64,000 nucleotides of DNA from Reichenbachiella agarivorans (GCF_025502585.1 NZ_CP106679.1:346001-410000), one strand, 5' to 3'; positions 52,238-61,790 are shown, counted from the first letter of the stretch. Translations and numbers: made by a program. The notes: generated from the letters alone by a model not told the origin.

Positions 52238-53523
52238 CCAAACTACTCGACAAGCCCTTTAGGATTTTCACAGTGTATGCACTGATTATATTGATTGGGA
52301 GTGTGCCTGTGTACTACATCGTCGTAGATCATATCTGGCTCCACGAGCTAGATGAGCACAATCTGATCATCAAAGACCGTATCATTGGCTACTTTGATCA
52401 ACAAACGATAGATTCCACTGAACTACGACAGACAATCAATGCATGGAAGATCATGCAGCCTGGCACTAGTTTGAATCTAGTCCAAGAAATAGGACAAGAC
52501 AGCATCTATGAAATCACCAAGCAAAACATATACGCTCCAGCGTTTGAAATCGATCGGTTCAGAGGCTACCAGACTTACCTTCATATCAATGGTCTGCCCT
52601 ACCGCATGATCATAGAGACCAATATCGAAGAGGCTGACGAAACACTTGTCGCCATTGCCGTGGTGACCATTGCATTTTTCATCCTTTTGGTGATCGGGTT
52701 CATCTATCTCAACAAAAGAATAGCCAAAGGAATTTGGCATCCCTTTCACCAAACTTTACAGACACTACAGTCCTTTGATCTCAGTCAGGACAATAGTATC
52801 GCACTGGGCGAAACTGATATTGAGGAGTTTGCGCAACTCAATACCGCCTTGAGCGAGTTGGTCGCACAGAACATCTCCGTCTATCAGCAACAAAAGGTAT
52901 TCATCGAGAATGCCTCTCACGAATTGCAAACACCACTGGCGATCCTCAAGTCAAAACTGGACATCCTCCTACAACAGGACAACTTGACCCAGCAGCAATC
53001 TGACTTGCTCAACGCTATTGGCTTGCCATTGTCCCGAATCAGCCGGATCAACAAAAATCTATTACTGCTAGCCAAGATAGAAAACAGTCAATTCAACGCA
53101 AATGAAGAAATTGATCTCACACAACTCATAGACAAAACCATCCATCTATTTGCGGACTATTTTGATGAGAAAACATTGAACATTTCCTTTCAATACAAAA
53201 CCCCATTAACTATCGTGTGCAGTCCCTACCTCGCCGAGACATTGATTCACAACCTGCTATCCAATGCCATCAGACATAGTCCAGTAGGCGGAACAGTACA
53301 AATCCATGTAGCAGATCAAAAATTGAGCATTCAAAACACAGGAACAGCATCTCTCAAAGTCGAGAAACTATTCCAGAGGTTCGCCGTCTCTACAGCCGAA
53401 ACCACCAACAGTGGCTTAGGACTGGCTATCGTCAAGGAGATTTGTGCGCGCTATCATTGGGAGGTATCTTATGATTTTCAATCTAATTTTCACATTTTTT
53501 CGGTGAGCTTCCCTAAATTCTAA
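52234..53523 (+). CDS. Sensor histidine kinase
   Basis: 429 residues from the ATG at 52234, which overlaps the regulator stop. Two transmembrane segments (about 14-34 and 143-163) enclose a periplasmic sensor region of about 105 residues. A HAMP-like linker leads to the H-box ENASHELQTPLAIL, the N-box LLSNAIRHSPVGG and the G-box NSGLGLAIVKEIC. It phosphorylates the response regulator in reply to an envelope signal. The downstream PepSY-like lipoprotein and TonB-dependent receptor suggest sensing of, or control over, an outer-membrane uptake system. Confidence 0.93.
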   Translation: MTKLLDKPFRIFTVYALIILIGSVPVYYIVVDHIWLHELDEHNLIIKDRIIGYFDQQTIDSTELRQTINAWKIMQPGTSLNLVQEIGQDSIYEITKQNIYAPAFEIDRFRGYQTYLHINGLPYRMIIETNIEEADETLVAIAVVTIAFFILLVIGFIYLNKRIAKGIWHPFHQTLQTLQSFDLSQDNSIALGETDIEEFAQLNTALSELVAQNISVYQQQKVFIENASHELQTPLAILKSKLDILLQQDNLTQQQSDLLNAIGLPLSRISRINKNLLLLAKIENSQFNANEEIDLTQLIDKTIHLFADYFDEKTLNISFQYKTPLTIVCSPYLAETLIHNLLSNAIRHSPVGGTVQIHVADQKLSIQNTGTASLKVEKLFQRFAVSTAETTNSGLGLAIVKEICARYHWEVSYDFQSNFHIFSVSFPKF

Positions 53524-53585
53524 ATCTCTTCTAAATCGGTTTGCAGTTTTGTCTCATAAATTTTTCAACATAAAGATCAAAGACA

Positions 53586-54047
53586 ATGAACAAGCCGATT
53601 TTAGTCCTAGGCATATGCCTATCATCCCTGATGTCCTGTGGCCATGAGGATCAAGTACCACAAAAGGTATTGACAGCTTTTCATCAAAAATTCCCGCAAG
53701 CCAAGGATGTAGAATGGGAACTTGAAAAAGAAGACGACATGGAATGGGAAGCCGAATTCAACGTAAATGACATGGAATACTCTGCCAATTTTGATCCTGA
53801 GGGCACTTGGCATGAGACAGAGCATGACATCAAATTCCATGAAATTCCACCTATAGTGATTAGTACCATCCAACACGATTTCGCAGATTCAGATTTTAAA
53901 AAGGCTGAAATCTCTGAGACTCCCAAAGGACAATTCTATGAGATAGAATTGATCCAAGGGGAAACAGAAATAGAACTGACTTTGAATGATAAAGGAGAAA
54001 TCACTTACAAAGTGACTACATTAGAAGAGGAAGAATATGAAAATTAG
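53586..54047 (+). CDS. PepSY-like lipoprotein
   Basis: 153 residues, lipobox LMSC. The body contains two PepSY-like (DUF2874-type) units with the VLTAFHQKFPQAKDVEWELE and VISTIQHDFADSDFKKAEI patterns and strongly acidic strands. Such proteins are periplasmic and often encoded beside two-component systems. It overlaps the start of the TonB-dependent receptor gene by 11 bp and lies 62 bp after the kinase gene. A modulating role on the sensor or on a surface protein is inference. Confidence 0.8.
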   Translation: MNKPILVLGICLSSLMSCGHEDQVPQKVLTAFHQKFPQAKDVEWELEKEDDMEWEAEFNVNDMEYSANFDPEGTWHETEHDIKFHEIPPIVISTIQHDFADSDFKKAEISETPKGQFYEIELIQGETEIELTLNDKGEITYKVTTLEEEEYEN

Positions 54048-56445
54048 CATTTGCACGATTGCACTTTTTTGTCTGTTCCATACAGGATTGTTTGCTCAAA
54101 ACTCAACCATAAGTATCTCAGGCACAATCAAAGATAAAGTCTCTCAGGAGGCTTTGTCTTATGTCAATGTGATACTCAAAAACAGCAAAGACTCCACCTT
54201 CGTCACAGGATCCATCACCAACGACCAAGGATTATTCACACTAGAAGCTCCTAAGTCTGGCGAATACCTCGTGGAAATTTCCTTCCTAGGCTATCTCACA
54301 ATACAGCAAAAAACATTCATAGGTTCTCAATCAAAGTACCTTGATTTAGGAGATACTCAGCTAGAGGAAGATGTGCAAACTCTAGGAGAAGTGATCGTCA
54401 CAGGACAGCAAGATGCCGTCTCTGAGACCATGGACAAAAAGACCTACACCGTGTCTGACAACATCAGCCAGAGTGGTGGCTCAGTCCTACAATCCATGAG
54501 CAATCTACCAGGCGTCACGGTACAAGATGGCAAGATTCAACTCAGAGGAAATGAGAAAATAACGGTACTCATAGACGGAAAGCAAACTGCCCTCACTGGC
54601 TTTGGTAGCCAAACTGGCCTAGACAATCTGCCTGCCTCAGCCATCGAGAAAATAGAAATCATCAACAACCCATCTGCCAAATATGACGCCAACGGCAATG
54701 CAGGCATCATCAACATCGTGATGAAAAAAGAAAAAAAGACCGGCCTCAATGGCAAAGCCGGTCTCAGTACGGGACTCGGCGCACTCTGGGTAAGGAAAGA
54801 GAACCTACCTACCATCAGACCTCAATATCAGATGACACCCAAAATCAACCCTTCTCTGTCACTCAACTACCGTAAGGATAAAGTCAACTTCTACCTACAG
54901 GCAGACAATCTATACACCCAGACACTCAACAAAAACGAATTTGTCACACGGACATACGATGATGGCACTGTGATACATCAGCAGTCCAAACGCAATCGAA
55001 ACACGAACTTTTTTACTTCCAAGGCAGGTCTAGATTATCAAATATCGGATGTCAACAGTTTCAGCGCTTCAGTACTATTTGGGAGTGAAAAAATAATCGA
55101 CCATGGAGATGAGCCCTTCTTCAATCAAGATTTATCCCAAAGATTAAGGCTTTGGCAATATGTAGAAGACGAACTAAAGACTACAGCCATGGCTACAGGT
55201 AGTTTTCAACACCAGTTCAGGCAACCTGGTCACACGCTGTCTGCAGGGCTCAACTACACTTTCCACAGAGAAAACGAGCAATATTTCTTCGACAACATTC
55301 TTCCTAGTTCCAGCAGCAAGGATGCTTTCAAACTCCTCTCAGACGAGCATGTGGCAGATCTCATGATCGATTATGTGCGTCCTCTCAGATACGGACGGGT
55401 CGAAACAGGATTGAAATTTCGCAAGCGAGTGATACCTACCGATATGCAGTTCTTCCCAGGCACTAACTCTCCATTGGATGCTGACGCTGGCGGTTGGGCA
55501 ACCTACAACGAGACGATACCGGCACTGTATGGGAACTATATCTACGAGACCAAAAAAATAGAAGCAGAACTGGGTCTTAGACTAGAGTATTTCAAATTGC
55601 AATACGATGTAAACCCAGGACACAATACCTACAAGAGTGATGGCTATGACTATACGCAACCCTTCCCTAGTATCAGGTTTGCATACAAAATCAATGACAA
55701 CAACAGGCTCACCACATTCTATAATCGTCGTGTAGATCGACCCAATGAAGTGGACATTAGAATCTTTCCCAAATACGATGATGCCGAAATTATCAAAGTA
55801 GGTAACCCTGCACTCAGGGCACAGTTTACCGATGCGATAGAAATAGGATACAAGACTAATTGGAACACAGGTTATTTCTATTCTGCTCTTTATCATCGCA
55901 TGGCAAATGCTACGATATCACGCATCTCGACCACAGTAGATAGCACCAATTTAATCTATGCTGTTTTCCAAAACATTGGAAAAAGCTACAACAGTGGTTT
56001 AGAAATCGTCTTCTCTCAAGAAGTAAACGATTGGCTACTACTCAACCTCAATCTCAATGGCTATCACAACCAAATCAACGCCTATACCGTGACCAATCTA
56101 TATCCAGTCGAAAATGTATTCAGTGTGGACAAACAAGAGATGTTTTCTGGCAACATCAAGCTCAACAGCACATTTCAAATCAGTTCACGCATAGAAGCTC
56201 AACTGACGGCCATCTATCTAGCTCCCGACCTGATTCCTCAAGGACGCATTGGCGCCCGCTACACGCTAAACATGGGGATCAAAAGCAGTATCCAAGATGG
56301 CAAGGGAGAGCTATTCCTGAATGCGACTGATTTATTGAATTCCATGGTGATCAAACAAACCATAGACGGCAACAATTTCAGTTATACCAGCAGCAACTAT
56401 TATGAAACTCAAGTCATTCGACTAGGCTACAACTATAAATTTTAA
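54037..56445 (+). CDS. TonB-dependent receptor with N-terminal carboxypeptidase-like domain
   Basis: 802 residues, signal peptide MKISICTIALFC...LFAQN. Residues about 24-105 form a carboxypeptidase-regulatory-like domain (ISGTIKDKVSQEALSYVNVIL). The plug region follows (VLQSMSNLPGVTVQDGKIQLRG, ALTGFGSQTGLDNLPASAIEKIEIINNPSAKYDANGNAGIINIV), then a beta-barrel ending in NYKF with a terminal Phe. It lacks a SusD partner and is shorter than SusC-type transporters, so it is an OMP_b-brl_3-type receptor. Its ligand is unknown; iron chelates or small molecules are typical. Coupling to the two-component genes suggests regulated expression. Confidence 0.88.
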   Translation: MKISICTIALFCLFHTGLFAQNSTISISGTIKDKVSQEALSYVNVILKNSKDSTFVTGSITNDQGLFTLEAPKSGEYLVEISFLGYLTIQQKTFIGSQSKYLDLGDTQLEEDVQTLGEVIVTGQQDAVSETMDKKTYTVSDNISQSGGSVLQSMSNLPGVTVQDGKIQLRGNEKITVLIDGKQTALTGFGSQTGLDNLPASAIEKIEIINNPSAKYDANGNAGIINIVMKKEKKTGLNGKAGLSTGLGALWVRKENLPTIRPQYQMTPKINPSLSLNYRKDKVNFYLQADNLYTQTLNKNEFVTRTYDDGTVIHQQSKRNRNTNFFTSKAGLDYQISDVNSFSASVLFGSEKIIDHGDEPFFNQDLSQRLRLWQYVEDELKTTAMATGSFQHQFRQPGHTLSAGLNYTFHRENEQYFFDNILPSSSSKDAFKLLSDEHVADLMIDYVRPLRYGRVETGLKFRKRVIPTDMQFFPGTNSPLDADAGGWATYNETIPALYGNYIYETKKIEAELGLRLEYFKLQYDVNPGHNTYKSDGYDYTQPFPSIRFAYKINDNNRLTTFYNRRVDRPNEVDIRIFPKYDDAEIIKVGNPALRAQFTDAIEIGYKTNWNTGYFYSALYHRMANATISRISTTVDSTNLIYAVFQNIGKSYNSGLEIVFSQEVNDWLLLNLNLNGYHNQINAYTVTNLYPVENVFSVDKQEMFSGNIKLNSTFQISSRIEAQLTAIYLAPDLIPQGRIGARYTLNMGIKSSIQDGKGELFLNATDLLNSMVIKQTIDGNNFSYTSSNYYETQVIRLGYNYKF

Positions 56446-56450
56446 TACTT

Positions 56451-56462
56451 AGTGTGCACACT
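56451..56462. repeat. 12-bp perfect palindrome
   Basis: AGTGTGCACACT, 5 bp after the TonB-dependent receptor stop. Too short and T-poor for a terminator; possible protein-binding site or chance. Confidence 0.35.
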
Positions 56463-56514
56463 CACTTTGTACAGAAGACAGACACAAGAAGAATCAAAAA
56501 ACACCCCACTTTTT

Positions 56515-56552
56515 TATCTAAAGTCTAGTGTCTAAACACTAAAATCTATCAG
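56515..56552. repeat. Dispersed TCTAAAGTCTA / CACTAAAATCTA repeat, copy B
   Basis: Contains the same blocks as copy A at 31507 (TCTAAAGTCTA and ACACTAAAATCTA), here with a 7-base insertion between them. The GH1 stop codon lies inside it (56539-56541). Confidence 0.5.
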
Positions 56553-57921
56553 CATTCTGCACCTCATCGCTCAGCATCACTTTGGAGGATTTGAGAAAAC
56601 GGGAATACCAATAACCTGAATCCTTCACGATCCGCTTTTGGGTTTCAAAATCATTGTACACCAAGCCAAACCTCGGAAGATACCCTTCGGCCCATTCAAA
56701 ATTGTCCATCAATGACCAAACAAAATACCCATCTACTTTGATCCCACTCCTTTTGGCTTTAAGTACTTCACTGATATATGCCTGTAGGAACTTGACACGT
56801 TGTACATCCTTGACCTTTCCTTCTTCACAGTGATCTGGAAATGCCACACCATTCTCGGTCACAATGATAGATTTTACATTCTCGTAGGCATTGAACTTCT
56901 TCAGCATCTTGTGGATCCCAGGAGGATAGACCTCCCAGCCCATCGCAGTAGTCTCTACACCACGTTCCTCTGCCTTGACAATCTGACCTTGTAGATAGGG
57001 CATGTACCAATTGTATTTCACTACCTCGCGCGTATAGTTCTGCAGACCGACAAAATCAAAATCAAAGGGCATATTCATTTCGTCATCCGCTTGGATAAAA
57101 TCCTCTACTCTCTTGGCTACAGGCAGATCTTCAATAGGATAACCTAGTCCCATTGCAGGTTCGATAAACAAACGATTGAGCAAAGCATCAAAACGCTTGG
57201 CAGCCTTTACATCTTTTGTTTCCTGACTGGCAGGATCTATATGAGAACAAGAAAATGTCGTCCCGATGTTCGCATGAGGCAGCAAATCTCTGATGATTCT
57301 CCCTCCCAAACTCTGGCACAGCGTAGCATGGTGCATTGCAGGCAGGAAATTATTAATCCCCTTCTTCCCCGGTGCATGATATCCCAAAAAGTAGCCAGCA
57401 CCTGTAAAAACCATAGGCTCATTGAGTACCATCCAGTTCGTCACCCGATCACCAAATAATTTCACACAGGTAGTTGCAAACTCTTCAAACCAGTTGAGTA
57501 TCTCACGGTTGACCCAGCCTCCTTTCTTCTGCAATTCTTGAGGCAAATCCCAATGATAAAGTGTAATCCAAGGCGTTACATCATTTTTGAGGCAAGTATC
57601 TATCAAACGGTTATAAAAATCTACTCCAGCCTGATTGATATATCCTGTACCATTGGGAAATATCCTTGACCATGAAATCGAAAACCTATAATTCGGAATA
57701 TTAAGTGTGTTGATCAACTGGATATCCTCGCGATAGTGATTGTAATGCTTGCAAGCATGATTGCCATCACTACCATCTTGTATTTTACCTTTCTTGGCTA
57801 CAAAGGCATCCCAGATCGACTGTCCAGAACCATCAGCATCGTGTGCACCTTCTATTTGATAAGCAGCAGTGCTCACTCCCCAATGAAAATCGGGACCAAA
57901 GTCATCTTTTGTAAAAATCAT
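56539..57921 (-). CDS. GH1 beta-glucosidase
   Basis: 460 residues without a signal peptide, so cytoplasmic. Family 1 motifs: FHWGVSTAAYQIEGAH near the N-terminus, ITLYHWDLPQ, acid/base in WMVLNEPMVF, nucleophile in IIVTENGVAFPD, and WSLMDNFEWAEGY. It hydrolyses beta-linked glucose or related sugars from oligosaccharides. It starts 1 bp after the glycosyltransferase stop, so it is the last gene of a four-gene minus-strand operon with a metallophosphoesterase and a small ORF. Why a beta-glucosidase is coupled to these envelope-type genes is unclear; a role with a glycolipid is possible. Confidence 0.92.
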   Translation of the reverse strand: MIFTKDDFGPDFHWGVSTAAYQIEGAHDADGSGQSIWDAFVAKKGKIQDGSDGNHACKHYNHYREDIQLINTLNIPNYRFSISWSRIFPNGTGYINQAGVDFYNRLIDTCLKNDVTPWITLYHWDLPQELQKKGGWVNREILNWFEEFATTCVKLFGDRVTNWMVLNEPMVFTGAGYFLGYHAPGKKGINNFLPAMHHATLCQSLGGRIIRDLLPHANIGTTFSCSHIDPASQETKDVKAAKRFDALLNRLFIEPAMGLGYPIEDLPVAKRVEDFIQADDEMNMPFDFDFVGLQNYTREVVKYNWYMPYLQGQIVKAEERGVETTAMGWEVYPPGIHKMLKKFNAYENVKSIIVTENGVAFPDHCEEGKVKDVQRVKFLQAYISEVLKAKRSGIKVDGYFVWSLMDNFEWAEGYLPRFGLVYNDFETQKRIVKDSGYWYSRFLKSSKVMLSDEVQNADRF

Positions 57922-57922
57922 A

Positions 57923-58972
57923 TTAGGATAAAAATTTCAATCTGGGAAAAGAAAAAATAGGCTTCTTAGGTTCTGCTTCAGGAGCAGAAATATGCTCTTG
58001 GAGTACCTTATCAATGATAAACTGAGTTTGCTCAGGAAAATAAACAGGTATTTCCTTCCCATGATCTACCCAATTTTGAATCACCTTTTTTGCCTTTTTA
58101 TTCAATTTTGTCAAAACAGGCACCCCCAATTCTTTGAGACTTTCTGCATTGAAATGCTGTTCATATTGGCGTTTCATAGGTACTACCAGCAATTTTTTGG
58201 TGAGGTACATCGCCTCAGCAGGTGTTTCGAACCCCGCTCCGCACAATACGCCAGCACTAGATGCCATACTCTCCACAAATCTCAACCCATCGATGCGTTG
58301 TATATGCACATTGTCTTGGGTATAATCTTCTAATGTATGTTTAGAAAACACCTCCCATTGTACATTCTTGATTTTTGAGAGATTCTTGATCAATTTCTTA
58401 TCTCCATAGGCTGGCAAATAAACTGTGTAGTGTCCAAGGTCCGTGATCTCCTGATTGCGAATGTCATTTCGAATAATAGGCGTAAAAATCTTTTGATCAT
58501 ATCGACGAAAATGGAAACTGTAGTAATCGTCTGCAGGAGCATAATTTTTTAATATTTGAGAACCAAACCAATCGGCATGTGGTGGTTTAGGAACCAATTT
58601 GGAACGCAAGGCACTTTGATGACTCAATGCAATACACTTGACTCCTTTCATGCGACAAGCCCATGCTGATACAGGTTCAAAATCGTTGATCACCAAATCG
58701 TATTGTTCTACAGGACAGGATTTGATTTCCTTCATCAACTTACGAATACTGGCATTCTTGAAAGTCTTGACAATATCTACGCCACCACCTTTGCCAAAGA
58801 TGAAGCTCATTCCATCATACCTGTATTTCACTGGAAATGGCAAACTCAAATCAGCCTGAATACCACTGATTAATACGTCGACGTTGACTCGTTTACTCAA
58901 CGCAGGAATCACATCCAGCGCACGGCTCAAATGTCCATTTCCTGTTCCCTGTATCGCATATAATATCTTCAT
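57923..58972 (-). CDS. GT-B glycosyltransferase family protein (MurG/MJ1255-like)
   Basis: 349 residues. The N-terminal AIQGTGNGHLSRALDVIPAL is typical of MurG-like GT-B enzymes and of the TIGR00661 (MJ1255/VC2487) group; the second half has the nucleotide-sugar-binding segment GVLCGAGFETPAEAMYLTKKLLVVPMKRQYEQHFNA. It is probably membrane-associated and transfers a sugar to a lipid acceptor. It is located 23 bp after the metallophosphoesterase gene and 1 bp before the GH1 gene. Exact donor and acceptor are unknown. Length is normal for the group. Confidence 0.8.
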   Translation of the reverse strand: MKILYAIQGTGNGHLSRALDVIPALSKRVNVDVLISGIQADLSLPFPVKYRYDGMSFIFGKGGGVDIVKTFKNASIRKLMKEIKSCPVEQYDLVINDFEPVSAWACRMKGVKCIALSHQSALRSKLVPKPPHADWFGSQILKNYAPADDYYSFHFRRYDQKIFTPIIRNDIRNQEITDLGHYTVYLPAYGDKKLIKNLSKIKNVQWEVFSKHTLEDYTQDNVHIQRIDGLRFVESMASSAGVLCGAGFETPAEAMYLTKKLLVVPMKRQYEQHFNAESLKELGVPVLTKLNKKAKKVIQNWVDHGKEIPVYFPEQTQFIIDKVLQEHISAPEAEPKKPIFSFPRLKFLS

Positions 58973-58995
58973 ATATCTAATCTTCCCTTCATCAA

Positions 58996-59874
58996 TTAAT
59001 TCTTGAGCATTTCTTGGAGCATTTTGCCATAGAGCTCTTTTGGTGACCTGGATGACAAATCCCCTGGCTCATCATCATGATCTGAATCTCCCTTCTTTTT
59101 TGATTTTTTCAGTTCTGGAAAATCTTTGTCTTCAAATTGAAACAATGACCATTCGCCTTTGTGATACTCTAGAGAGGTCAAATTTTCTATCCAATCACCA
59201 GAATTCAAATACATCACAGGGCCATTTTCTGTATCATACTTTTTCATCTCAGGGTGATGAATATGACCACATATCACATACTCATAACCACTATCTGCAG
59301 CAATCTGCGTGGCTGTATCTTCAAATTGATTGATAAATTTGACTGCACTCTTTACACTATTTTTCACCTTCTTAGAAAGAGATATACGACCCTGACCTAC
59401 AAACTCACTAATAAAATTCACCACTTGGTTGATCATGATTAATGAATCATACCCTATCGCACCTAGCTTAGCAACCCAACGAGTATGTTGCATCGTGACA
59501 TCAAATACATCCCCGTGAAAGACCCATACCTTTTTCCCCTTAAGTTCCATCACCATTTTGTTTTGAAGCTCAAATGTCCCAACAGAGAAGCCTTCAAACT
59601 TCCTGAGGATTTCGTCATGATTCCCAGTGATATAGGTTACTTTGATTCCTTTGGTGATCCATTTAAAAATCTGACTTACAATCTTCATATGACTTTTAGG
59701 CCAATATCTTTTGCTAAATTGCCAGATATCAATGATGTCTCCGTTGAGAATCACCTGATTGGGTGAGATACTCTTGAGGTAGGCCAAAAGTTCTTTGGCA
59801 CGGCAACCGTAGGTTCCCAGATGAATGTCAGAAAGCACCAGAATATCAACCTCCCTCTTATCTCCCTTTTTCAT
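58996..59874 (-). CDS. LpxH-like metallophosphoesterase
   Basis: 292 residues. Metal-binding motifs of the calcineurin-like fold are intact: DIHLG (near 15), LNGDIIDIW, TGNHDE, FHGDVFD, and CGHIHHPE. The layout resembles UDP-2,3-diacylglucosamine diphosphatase, which cleaves a lipid A intermediate. The protein is longer than classic LpxH (about 240) with a charged C-terminal tail. Its ATG follows immediately after the stop of a 51-codon ORF (TAGATG). With the downstream glycosyltransferase it probably serves envelope lipid synthesis; a different nucleotide-lipid substrate is possible. Confidence 0.8.
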   Translation of the reverse strand: MKKGDKREVDILVLSDIHLGTYGCRAKELLAYLKSISPNQVILNGDIIDIWQFSKRYWPKSHMKIVSQIFKWITKGIKVTYITGNHDEILRKFEGFSVGTFELQNKMVMELKGKKVWVFHGDVFDVTMQHTRWVAKLGAIGYDSLIMINQVVNFISEFVGQGRISLSKKVKNSVKSAVKFINQFEDTATQIAADSGYEYVICGHIHHPEMKKYDTENGPVMYLNSGDWIENLTSLEYHKGEWSLFQFEDKDFPELKKSKKKGDSDHDDEPGDLSSRSPKELYGKMLQEMLKN

Positions 59875-60030
59875 CTAATTGGACTTAAGTGGTGACCTGA
59901 GTGGTCCGATAAACTGTGCGACAAGTGAAAACAATACTTGTTGTATAGCTCTCAACAGGTGAATGATTTTTCTCCTTCTAGAAGCTCTGGCTTTTAAGGC
60001 ACCTGTCTGGTTTGATGGTTGAAGATTCAT
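59875..60030 (-). CDS. Small basic ORF directly upstream of the metallophosphoesterase
   Basis: 51 residues: MNLQPSNQTGALKARASRRR followed by a hydrophobic stretch IIHLLRAIQQVLFSLVAQFI and a basic end. Its TAG is immediately followed by the ATG of the LpxH-like gene, suggesting translational coupling. The Arg cluster plus one amphipathic or membrane-like helix could be membrane-associating. No family recognised; it may be a leader ORF rather than a functional protein. Confidence 0.4.
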   Translation of the reverse strand: MNLQPSNQTGALKARASRRRKIIHLLRAIQQVLFSLVAQFIGPLRSPLKSN

Positions 60031-60297
60031 GCTTGTTTATTTACAAAAATGGCATTCTGATATTATCAAGGCATTTGCTCATAATTATTTTTGTATTAAA
60101 TGAAAGTACCAATTGACTATGCTTTTTAGACAACGGTTATTACTTTGATAACATAAAGAGTGATTTGGCTTAAAAGACCATGTTTTATCACCCAGTATCC
60201 TTCATTACATTTATAAAACCATCGTACCTACCTTACCATTGTCAAACAGATAAATCATTCCAACGTACATAACCCAAGTTAGCTGACTCACCTTACC

Positions 60298-61590
60298 ATG
60301 AATCAAACACCTATCAATGTTATATGGCTTAGAAGAGACCTTAGAATAGAGGATAATACTGCCATAGAAACTGCCAGCAGACAAAACCTACCGATACTCC
60401 TGCTGTTCATATTCGACGAAAGCATACTCAATGAGCTGCCTAAAGATGATGCTCGGGTCAATTTTATCTACAAACAACTAGAAAAAATAAATCATGGTCT
60501 AGCAGCACATAATAGTTCGCTGCTAATCAAAAAAGGTGAGATTCAAACTATATGGAAAGGATTGACCAAGGAGTACAATATTCATACGGTGTTTTGCGCC
60601 AAAGACTATGAACCGTATGCCATTCAGCGAGACAAATTGGTATCTCAATTATTATCCCAATCAGGTACGCGTTTTGAACAAGTAAAAGACCAAGTCATCT
60701 TCGAAGAAAATGATATTTTAAAGGCTGACGGGACTCCCTATACTGTTTACACTCCATATAAGAACAAATGGCTTGAAAAATTCTATCAACCCCGTCTCAT
60801 ACAGAAATGGAAAGAAAACAATCAAGCGATATACTTTCAAGCAGATTATACATTCCCCAGCCGTACAGAACTAGGTTTCAAACAAAGCAATAGGTCAGTT
60901 AAGCCTTTCTCCTTGGATCAATTGAAGAACTATCAAGACAAGAGAGATTACCCCGGATTAGATGCGACGAGTTATCTCAGTCCTTATCTCCGCTTTGGTA
61001 GTATTAGTATCAGACAAGTAGTAGATCTTGCCAATCAAGTCAATCAGACATTTCTCAGTGAATTGATATGGAGAGAATTTTTCATGCAAATCCTCTATCA
61101 CTTTCCTCGTGTAGTATCCGAGAGCTTCAAACCTAAGTATGATAATATCCAATGGATAAACAATGAGGGTCAATTTCAAAATTGGTGCAAAGGACAAACA
61201 GGTTATCCCATAGTAGATGCTGGTATGAGGCAACTCAATCAAACTGGCTATATGCACAACCGTGTGAGAATGGTGACTGCAAGCTTCTTATGCAAACATT
61301 TGTTGATTGATTGGAGATGGGGAGAAGCTTACTTCGCCTCCAAATTGCTAGATTATGAACTATCCTCCAATAATGGCAACTGGCAATGGGCTGCTGGGTG
61401 TGGCTGTGATGCGGCACCCTACTTCCGAGTATTTAATCCAAGCATACAACTCACCAAATTCGACAAAGACCTCGAATATGTTAAAAAATGGATACCAGAA
61501 CTACTCTCTGGCGATTACCCAACACCAATAGTAGACCATTCTTTTTCCAGACTACGAGCGATAGAGGTCTATAAAGCAGCCCTTCAATAA
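60298..61590 (+). CDS. phr: Deoxyribodipyrimidine photolyase (cryptochrome/photolyase family, class I)
   Basis: 430 residues. The N-terminal antenna domain begins NVIWLRRDLRIEDN; the FAD-binding domain contains LSPYLRFGSISIRQV, LSELIWREFFMQILYHFPRV, GYPIVDAGMRQLNQTGYMHNRVRMV, SNNGNWQWAAGCGCDAAPYFRVFNP and DLEYVKKWIPEL. It repairs UV-induced cyclobutane pyrimidine dimers with blue light. Trp residues of the electron-transfer chain are in place. Length is normal for bacterial CPD photolyase. It is monocistronic and convergent with the rRNA operon, consistent with a surface-water organism. Confidence 0.94.
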   Translation: MNQTPINVIWLRRDLRIEDNTAIETASRQNLPILLLFIFDESILNELPKDDARVNFIYKQLEKINHGLAAHNSSLLIKKGEIQTIWKGLTKEYNIHTVFCAKDYEPYAIQRDKLVSQLLSQSGTRFEQVKDQVIFEENDILKADGTPYTVYTPYKNKWLEKFYQPRLIQKWKENNQAIYFQADYTFPSRTELGFKQSNRSVKPFSLDQLKNYQDKRDYPGLDATSYLSPYLRFGSISIRQVVDLANQVNQTFLSELIWREFFMQILYHFPRVVSESFKPKYDNIQWINNEGQFQNWCKGQTGYPIVDAGMRQLNQTGYMHNRVRMVTASFLCKHLLIDWRWGEAYFASKLLDYELSSNNGNWQWAAGCGCDAAPYFRVFNPSIQLTKFDKDLEYVKKWIPELLSGDYPTPIVDHSFSRLRAIEVYKAALQ

Positions 61591-61638
61591 AGATTTCTTA
61601 AGACAGTGGACAATTGACTTCTACTGAGGTATAGACAT

Positions 61639-61669
61639 AAAAAAACCTTGCAGAACTCAATCTACAAGG
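61639..61669 (-). terminator. rRNA operon terminator
   Basis: On the minus strand CCTTG pairs with CAAGG (61665-61669 with 61646-61650), extended by two further pairs, followed by a run of seven Ts. It lies 12 bp beyond the 5S rRNA end and 49 bp after the convergent photolyase stop. Confidence 0.85.
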
Positions 61670-61680
61670 CTTTGATAAAA

Positions 61681-61790
<110 letters not shown>

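Noticed and set aside
54037..56445. Naming the TonB-dependent receptor as SusC
   Set aside because: It is shorter than SusC proteins, lacks a SusD partner and sits beside a two-component system rather than glycosidases.
60086..60093. TATTTTTG upstream of the photolyase as a -7 element
   Set aside because: The only upstream TTG is far too close, and such words are frequent in AT-rich DNA.
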